Origin: an uncultured Bacteroidales bacterium | Lineage (GTDB): Bacteria; Bacteroidota; Bacteroidia; Bacteroidales; Bacteroidaceae | DNA length: 17,755 bases | Assembly: GCA_945788445.1 (NCBI GenBank) | Contig: CALZMA010000002.1 | Span: 1-17,755 of the forward strand | Direction: 5' to 3' | Shown here: in pieces, positions 17,605 to 17,755 of the stretch | Numbering within the stretch: the first letter of the stretch is position 1 | How the letters are laid out: the number at the start of each line of letters is the position of its first letter | Made by a program: the position numbers and the translations under genes | The notes under the pieces: generated by a model | Databases searched by the model: none | What the model was told of the DNA's origin: nothing | Seen by the model: the letters and a program-made list of their open reading frames with translations, nothing else

Positions 17605-17755
17605 ATGAAATTGTCCCATTTATATAGCAAGCCCATCAACCGGGCCGTAAACCCTGCCGTCAGCGCCACCAAGTTCGACCCCGAGACCGAGCGGGTGGAG
17701 ATACAGGAATATGTGTTTACGGACGAGATCATCAACGGTCTCTTCCGCATACTGG
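17605..17755 (+). CDS. brxC: BREX ATPase BrxC, first 50 codons; 3' end outside window
   Basis: An open frame starts at the ATG at 17605 and runs to the window edge. It reads MKLSHLYSKPINRAVNPAVS, then ATKFDPETERVEIQEYVFTD, then EIINGLFRIL. The pattern I-N-R-x-x-N-P-A-V, then F-D-x-x-T-x-x-x-E-I-x-E-Y-V-F-T-D-E-I, is the conserved N terminus of BrxC, a very large (about 1200-residue) P-loop ATPase required for BREX defence. The Walker motifs lie beyond the window and cannot be checked. The brxA-brxB-brxC order is as in type 1 BREX; related types share this start, so pglX, pglZ and brxL outside the window are needed to settle the type. Confidence 0.85.
   Translation, partial: MKLSHLYSKPINRAVNPAVSATKFDPETERVEIQEYVFTDEIINGLFRIL

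Overview
The window reads as a GC-rich Bacteroidota chromosome, most likely order Bacteroidales and Prevotellaceae-like. Supporting signs are the near absence of Shine-Dalgarno sequences, a TAnnTTTG-type promoter element before trmD, a short C-terminal sorting-type domain ending in [13 protein letters not shown] on a secreted glycosidase, and the AsnB, LigA and TrmD sequences. No taxonomic search was possible, so the placement rests on recognition. All genes point the same way (+).

Layout. (1) 1-753: the C-terminal half of asparagine synthetase B, closed by a clear intrinsic terminator. (2) 1037-8093: a compact glycine-cleavage module, lplA-gcvT-gcvH-gcvPA-gcvPB-lpdA. It supplies the T protein, H protein, two-subunit P protein, L protein and the ligase that lipoylates H. 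Inverted repeats sit in the gcvH/gcvPA and gcvPB/lpdA gaps. (3) 8148-10160: ligA, the NAD-dependent DNA ligase. (4) 10364-14494: a large secreted GH95-family glycoside hydrolase with three lectin-like N-terminal modules, preceded by a nested hairpin that contains a promoter-like motif and followed by a strong terminator. (5) 14680-15354: trmD. (6) 15355-16271: a 917-base stretch without a credible gene. It holds two diverged ~120-base repeats in inverted orientation around a 357-base core with short direct repeats, a MITE-like or structured-RNA-like unit of about 600 bases. (7) 16272 to the end: brxA, brxB and the first 50 codons of brxC, the start of a BREX phage-defence locus that runs off the window.

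How the genes fit together. The glycine-cleavage genes form one functional unit: GcvPA/GcvPB decarboxylate glycine onto the lipoyl arm of GcvH, GcvT passes the methylene carbon to tetrahydrofolate, LpdA reoxidises the arm, and LplA attaches the lipoate. The GH95 enzyme would act outside the cytoplasm on fucosylated or related glycans, and has no SusC/SusD partners in view. BREX follows the housekeeping gene trmD, with the repeat element between them, so the trmD/brxA junction is a plausible edge of a defence island. The most notable items are the BREX start, the undescribed-looking 600-base inverted-repeat element beside it, the hairpin in the brxB/brxC gap, and an Asn-to-Asp change in the expected catalytic motif of the GH95 enzyme.
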